A stretch of DNA of 33,271 nucleotides from an uncultured Collinsella sp. (GTDB lineage: Bacteria; Actinomycetota; Coriobacteriia; Coriobacteriales; Coriobacteriaceae), in the NCBI GenBank assembly GCA_902493915.1, contig CABUQY010000009.1, positions 1-33,271 on the forward strand, written 5' to 3'. Numbering within the stretch: position 1 is the first letter of the stretch; every line of letters begins with the position of its first letter. The notes below the pieces were generated by a model. That model was not told where the DNA came from. It saw only the letters and a list, made by a program, of their open reading frames with translations, and searched no databases. Positions 29,637-33,271 of this stretch are shown here, piece by piece. Both the position numbers and the translations under genes were made by a program.

Positions 29637-31070
29637 CTAGGCCTCCTCACCGGTCGCGCCAGCGGCACCGCCCGCAGCCGCCAGGTCCACACCCTCGGCA
29701 ACCGTCGTCACGGCGTCGCCCGGCCAGGCGACCTTGGTCAGGTCGGCCGCGGCCAGAGACTCGGCACCCACGGCATTCTCGCCCTGTTCCAACACGCGGC
29801 GACGCAGAGCGGCGGAAAGCGCGTGCGCCCAAAGACCCTCGGCCTCGGCCAGGCGCTGCGTAGCGGGAGCGTCGGAGAGCAGGCCCTCGGGCGTATAGCA
29901 AATGACACTCGAGCGCTTGACGAACTCCTCGACCGAAAGCGGGTTTGAGAACATGGCCGTGCCGCCGGTCGGCAGCGTGTGGTTGGGGCCGGCAACATAA
30001 TCGCCGAGCGGCTCGGAGCTCCAGGCGCCCACAAAGATGGCGCCGGCGTTGCGGATACCACCGAGCAGGCCCATCGCGTCCTTGCAGTGCAGTTCCAGGT
30101 GCTCGGGCGCCACGGTGTTTACGGCCTCGACGGCGGCAGCCATATCAGCGGCGACCACGATGGTGCCCTCGTTATCGAGCGAGGCACACGTAATCTCGGC
30201 ACGCGGTGACTGCGCCACCAGGATGTCGATACCCGCCTCGACCTCGCGCGCAAACTGCTCGTCGCAGGTCACCAGATAGCAGGCTGCCAGCGGATCATGC
30301 TCGGCCTGGGCCATCAGGTCGGCCGCGACCACCATGGGCTTGGCCGTGGCGTCGGCCAGCACGCAGACCTCGGAGGGACCGGCAACCATATCGATTCCCA
30401 CATCGCCCGAGACAATCTGCTTGGCGGCGGCAACAAAGGCGTTGCCCGGACCGGTGATCTTGTCGACGCGCGGAATGGTCTCGGTGCCGTACGCCAGCGC
30501 GGCCACGGCCTGAGCGCCGCCCACCATATAGATTTCGTCCACGCCGCCGAGCTTTGCCGCGGCGAGCGTATACGGGCTGATCAGGCCATCCTTTTGCGGC
30601 GGGGTCACCATAACCACGCGCTTAACACCGGCCACCTTGGCGGGAATGGCGTTCATAAGCACGGTGGAAGGGTACTGCGCACGACCGCCCGGCACGTAGA
30701 TGCCAGCCGCAGCAAGCGGGGTCACCTTAACGCCGAGCATCGTGCCGTCCGCGCGCGTGGTAAACCAGCTCTGCTCGACCTCGCGCTGGTGGAACTCGCG
30801 AATCTGATGCGCGGCCTTCTCGAGCGCGGCGACAAAGGCCGGGTCGAGGCCTTCGAGCGCAGCGTCGATCTGCTCCTGCGGCAGACGGAAGCTCTGCAGC
30901 TCAACGCCGTCAAAGCGTCGGCAATAGTCGCGCACCGCGGCATCGCCGTTAGCGCGCACGTTGGCCACGATATCGCGGGCGGCGTCGACGATGTTTTGCG
31001 GCAGCACGCCCTTGCGGTTGAGCTGGTTGGTAACGAGGCGCTCACCGGGAGCAAGCTTGATGGTCTTCAT
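29637..31070 (-). CDS. hisD: Histidinol dehydrogenase HisD
   Basis: A 477-residue zinc enzyme that oxidises histidinol twice to histidine with NAD. Landmarks: IYVPGGRAQYPSTVLMNAIP, MVGGAQAVAALAYGTE, ITGPGNAFVAAAKQIVSGDV, GIDMVAGPSEVCVLAD, AEHDPLAACYLVT with a zinc-binding His, and APEHLELHCKDA. GPNHTLPTGGTAMFSNPLSV marks the end of the core. About 40 Ala/Gly-rich residues beyond the usual length form the tail. AGGGGAT precedes the ATG at 31070. It is the second gene of the operon, about 105 bases after hisZG. Confidence 0.97.
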   Translation of the reverse strand: MKTIKLAPGERLVTNQLNRKGVLPQNIVDAARDIVANVRANGDAAVRDYCRRFDGVELQSFRLPQEQIDAALEGLDPAFVAALEKAAHQIREFHQREVEQSWFTTRADGTMLGVKVTPLAAAGIYVPGGRAQYPSTVLMNAIPAKVAGVKRVVMVTPPQKDGLISPYTLAAAKLGGVDEIYMVGGAQAVAALAYGTETIPRVDKITGPGNAFVAAAKQIVSGDVGIDMVAGPSEVCVLADATAKPMVVAADLMAQAEHDPLAACYLVTCDEQFAREVEAGIDILVAQSPRAEITCASLDNEGTIVVAADMAAAVEAVNTVAPEHLELHCKDAMGLLGGIRNAGAIFVGAWSSEPLGDYVAGPNHTLPTGGTAMFSNPLSVEEFVKRSSVICYTPEGLLSDAPATQRLAEAEGLWAHALSAALRRRVLEQGENAVGAESLAAADLTKVAWPGDAVTTVAEGVDLAAAGGAAGATGEEA

Positions 31071-31175
31071 ATCGGTATCCCCTATCGGTTGAGGTTGCGT
31101 TTGAAAAACGAGATGCCGGGCAGCGACACCAATCGGTCCGCAGCCCGGATATGGGGGCGCCCGTGCGTGCTCGCG

Positions 31176-32891
31176 CTATTGTGCCGAGCCCGCGACGGGC
31201 TCAAAATGCTTGTCCTTCACGGCAGCAGCCAGACGATCGGCCAAGTTGCGCACGCGCGGATCCAGGCGCGCGGCACCCGGATTGACGAAGAAGCGGGCCG
31301 TGCAGTCCATGATGCGACCAGTAATAACGAGGTCGTTGTCGCGCAGCGTGGCGCCCGTGGCGGTAATGTCCACGATACGGTCGGTCATGCCGACGATGGG
31401 TCCCAGCTCGATATTGCCGTGCAGCGAGACGATATCGGCATTCACGCCGCGCTCGGCATACCAGGCACTCGCGATGCGCGGGTACTTGGTTGCCACGCGA
31501 AGCGACCCACGGCGGGCATAGTTGCGCTCGGCCTGACCGGCGCGCCATGCGGGCTCCGCCTCAATGAAAGTGCACAGGCCGTAGCCCAGATCGACCAGCT
31601 GCAGCAGGTTGAGGTCGGCCTCGATCAGCGAGTCCCAGCCGCAGATGCCGCAGTCGGCGCCGCCGCAGCCCACAAAGGCGGGCGCGTCGCTGGGGCGCAC
31701 AATGACAAACTCGATATCTCCGACCGCGCCCCCACCGGCACGCGTGTCACGACCGCGCACGATCAGGTGACGACCGGGGTCACGCAGCTCAGAGACATCC
31801 AGGCCCGCGGCCTCGAGCACGTCGAGCGTGTCGGCCTTGAGCGAGCCCTTGGGCACGGCGATGCGCAGCGGGCCCTCGGCGCCACGGCCCACGGCATGAT
31901 CGCCGTCGGAAGCGGCGTCCTCGGCCGAGGTGCGCGCAGCCTCCAAGCGCTCGAGCGAAAAGGCGAAGCCCGCCGCCGGCACCTCGATACCGTCGCCAAA
32001 TGCGCCGGTAAAGATGGAGTCATAGCGTCCGCCCGAACCGACCGGATCGGGCAGGCCGCCGGCATAGGCCTTAAAGACCAGGCCCGTGTAGTAATCGAAA
32101 GAGTTCATGATGGAGAAGTCGAACGACAGCACCCGGGCGTCCTCGGGAGCCAGGCCCTCGACCAGGGCACGCAGCTCGCGCGTGAGCGGCGCGACAATGC
32201 CCGCCGCCGTCAGAAGCGCATCCACGCGGTCGAGTACCTCGGCACCGCCGTGCAGACGCGGCAGCTCGCTAATGGCGGCCCTGACGGCATCGGACTCGGC
32301 GCTTGCCGCCACGCGGGCATCGAGGCCCACGAAGTCGTTGGCGTGCACGCAGCGCAGCGCCTCGGCAGCCAGCTCGCGATCCTCGCACGCCGCAAGCAGC
32401 TCTTTAAACGGACGCACGCTACCTGCGATAATGCGCGCATCGGGCAGCGCCAGCTTGCGCACCGCCTCGGCCACGAGCGAGACAATCTCGACGTCGCCCG
32501 CGGTATCGCCCGCACCGATAAGCTCAAAGCCCAGCTGTGTAAACTGGCGCGAGCCGCCGGCGTTGCGCTGGCACTCACGAACCACCGGCGCCTCGTAACG
32601 AAGGCGCAGCGGCAGATCGGCCGCGCGCATGCGGGTCGAAACCAAGCGCACGATCGGCAGCGTGTTATCGGGACGGACCACCAACAGGCGACCGTCATCA
32701 TCGAAAAGCTTAAACGGCGTGTCCGCAATGCGGCCGCCTTCCTCGAGCGACCCCTTGTCCTCGAGCAGCGGCGTCTCGACCGGCAGGTAATGATGCTCCC
32801 TGAAGCAGCCCTTCACCGTCAGCGCAATCTCCTCGCGCGCCTGAGCCTCCTCGGGCAATATATCCCGGAATCCCCACGGTGTGGCCGTCAT
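31176..32891 (-). CDS. hisG: HisZ-HisG fusion: ATP phosphoribosyltransferase
   Basis: A 571-residue fusion of regulatory and catalytic subunits of the first histidine enzyme (ATP + PRPP to phosphoribosyl-ATP). Residues 1-320 are HisZ, a HisRS-like fold: PWGFRDILPEEAQAREEI, LLVVRPDNTLPIVRL (64-82), RYEAPVVRECQ, ELIGAG, FDYYTGLVFKAY and GSGGRYDSI. A linker follows at about 321-340. Residues 341-571 are short-form HisG: LRIAVPKGSLKADTLDVLEA, FVIVRPSDAPAFVGCGGADC then GICGWDSLIE, VATKYPRIASAWYAE, and the PRPP loop region IVDITATGATLRDNDL. In most bacteria with the short form the two are separate genes. GAGGAGGC lies 9 bases before the ATG at 32891. First gene of the operon. Confidence 0.95.
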   Translation of the reverse strand: MTATPWGFRDILPEEAQAREEIALTVKGCFREHHYLPVETPLLEDKGSLEEGGRIADTPFKLFDDDGRLLVVRPDNTLPIVRLVSTRMRAADLPLRLRYEAPVVRECQRNAGGSRQFTQLGFELIGAGDTAGDVEIVSLVAEAVRKLALPDARIIAGSVRPFKELLAACEDRELAAEALRCVHANDFVGLDARVAASAESDAVRAAISELPRLHGGAEVLDRVDALLTAAGIVAPLTRELRALVEGLAPEDARVLSFDFSIMNSFDYYTGLVFKAYAGGLPDPVGSGGRYDSIFTGAFGDGIEVPAAGFAFSLERLEAARTSAEDAASDGDHAVGRGAEGPLRIAVPKGSLKADTLDVLEAAGLDVSELRDPGRHLIVRGRDTRAGGGAVGDIEFVIVRPSDAPAFVGCGGADCGICGWDSLIEADLNLLQLVDLGYGLCTFIEAEPAWRAGQAERNYARRGSLRVATKYPRIASAWYAERGVNADIVSLHGNIELGPIVGMTDRIVDITATGATLRDNDLVITGRIMDCTARFFVNPGAARLDPRVRNLADRLAAAVKDKHFEPVAGSAQ

Positions 32892-32930
32892 CTGGTGAGC
32901 CTCCTCATGCTGTGTTTCATATAGAACGAA

Positions 32931-32954
32931 AGACCGGCATAGCTCCGCCGGTCT
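32931..32954 (-). promoter_or_regulatory. Hairpin in the his operon leader
   Basis: On the minus strand AGACCGGC-GGAGCTAT-GCCGGTCT is a perfect 8-bp stem followed by TTCGTTCT, about 40 bases before the hisZG start. It could end read-through from upstream or act as an attenuator. No T-box or histidine-rich leader peptide is visible. Confidence 0.5.
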
Positions 32955-32959
32955 TCTGG

Positions 32960-32990
32960 GTACTTTAGCATACTAGAGTGCTTGCGGGGA
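32960..32990 (-). promoter_or_regulatory. Candidate promoter of the his operon
   Basis: On the minus strand TTTTCC is followed 15 bases later by TATGCT, with the leader hairpin just downstream. The match is weak; position is the main support. Confidence 0.3.
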
Positions 32991-33068
32991 AAATCCATCG
33001 CAGCCGCTCACGCCGTATTCATTTGGAAACATAGGGCGAGCGGTTAGCAGCAGCCTCTTGTCACAACG

Positions 33069-33102
33069 CAAAAAGGGCGCCTGCGCGAATGCGGACGCCC
33101 TT
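33069..33102 (-). terminator. Terminator of the right-edge gene
   Basis: On the minus strand AAGGGCG..CGCCCTT with a partly paired inner stem is followed by five T residues, about 50 bases past the stop at 33153. Confidence 0.75.
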
Positions 33103-33152
33103 GTGTAGGTCGAGATATCAACCAGCCAAGATATCGGACCTGTGAATAGCTC

Positions 33153-33271
33153 TTAGTAGTCGAACTGGTGGTAGTAGCGGCGGTACTTGAGGTTGTGCTT
33201 GGTGACCAGCTCGTAGTTGCGCGAGAGGCGGTCGGTGGTCAGCACGGACAGGATCCAGGGGGACACGATGA
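33153..33271 (-). CDS. C-terminus of an unrecognised protein (cut by window edge)
   Basis: The minus strand ends an open frame with IVSPWILSVLTTDRLSRNYE, then LVTKHNLKYRRYYHQFDY and TAA. Codon choice is strongly GC-ending like the neighbouring core genes, and a terminator follows, so it is very likely a real gene. The Tyr/Arg-rich end is distinctive, but I cannot assign a family from 39 residues. It lies upstream of the his operon on the same strand, separated by terminator and promoter. Confidence 0.65.
   Translation of the reverse strand, partial: IVSPWILSVLTTDRLSRNYELVTKHNLKYRRYYHQFDY

Noticed and set aside
30297..32924. 875-codon plus-strand ORF opposite hisD and hisZG
   Set aside because: Antisense shadow caused by strong third-position GC bias; no domain recognised and the sense strand is fully explained.
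32889..32996. 35-codon minus-strand ORF ending in ATGA at the hisZG start, as a histidine leader peptide
   Set aside because: It has only two histidine codons, not in a run, and no ribosome binding site.

Overview
The window is high-GC bacterial chromosome. The complete histidine operon with a fused HisZ-HisG first gene, the enolase / DivIC-like / Ppx-GppA order, and the many palindromic intergenic repeats suggest a gut actinobacterium of the class Coriobacteriia, most likely a Collinsella-like organism. This is inference from gene content and style; no search was possible.

Layout. 1-660: start of an IS110-family transposase on the minus strand with its upstream non-coding end, then stacked repeats and hairpins. 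659-5389: a DUF2207 membrane protein, glutamyl-Q tRNA(Asp) synthetase carrying an antitoxin-like tail, a metallophosphoesterase and a small membrane protein. 5390-6312: no intact gene, but a decayed C-terminus of an AAA_14/DUF4143 ATPase and two tandem palindromes. 6313-9624: a large PLD-nuclease/SF2-helicase/DUF3427 protein convergent with a NUDIX hydrolase, a likely acquired defence or repair module. 9958-12568: a UBA/DUF4342 protein, then an OmpR-type response regulator overlapping its histidine kinase. 12644-14104: an orphan PTS EIIB with a VOC protein, and a TPR-like membrane protein. 14136-14470: tRNA-Leu(UAA) followed by a duplicated 3' end. 14695-21162: two intact AAA_14/DUF4143 ATPases flanking Ppx/GppA, the DivIC-like protein and enolase. 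21202-24373: larC2, YfcE-like phosphodiesterase and mazG in one operon, and a divergent PHP histidinol phosphatase. 24521-32891: the histidine operon on the minus strand, transcribed hisZG-D-C-B-H-A-F-I-small protein-E. The right edge holds the C-terminus of an unrecognised protein.

Working together. The his operon plus the PHP phosphatase cover every step from PRPP and ATP to histidine. Several genes overlap by ATGA or nearly abut, but three different palindromic repeats lie at the hisB/hisH and hisI/hisF gaps and at the hisE stop codon.

The strongest candidate for an undescribed system is the set of AAA_14/DUF4143 ATPase loci. Each of the three (two intact, one decayed) has its own short tandem repeat array just upstream. 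The two intact arrays differ in sequence but both have three units with an exact 33-bp period. A second point is the modular dispersed repeat whose GGGGACGTTC / GGGGACAGTC core carries two alternative palindromic heads, and which abuts the IS110 end.
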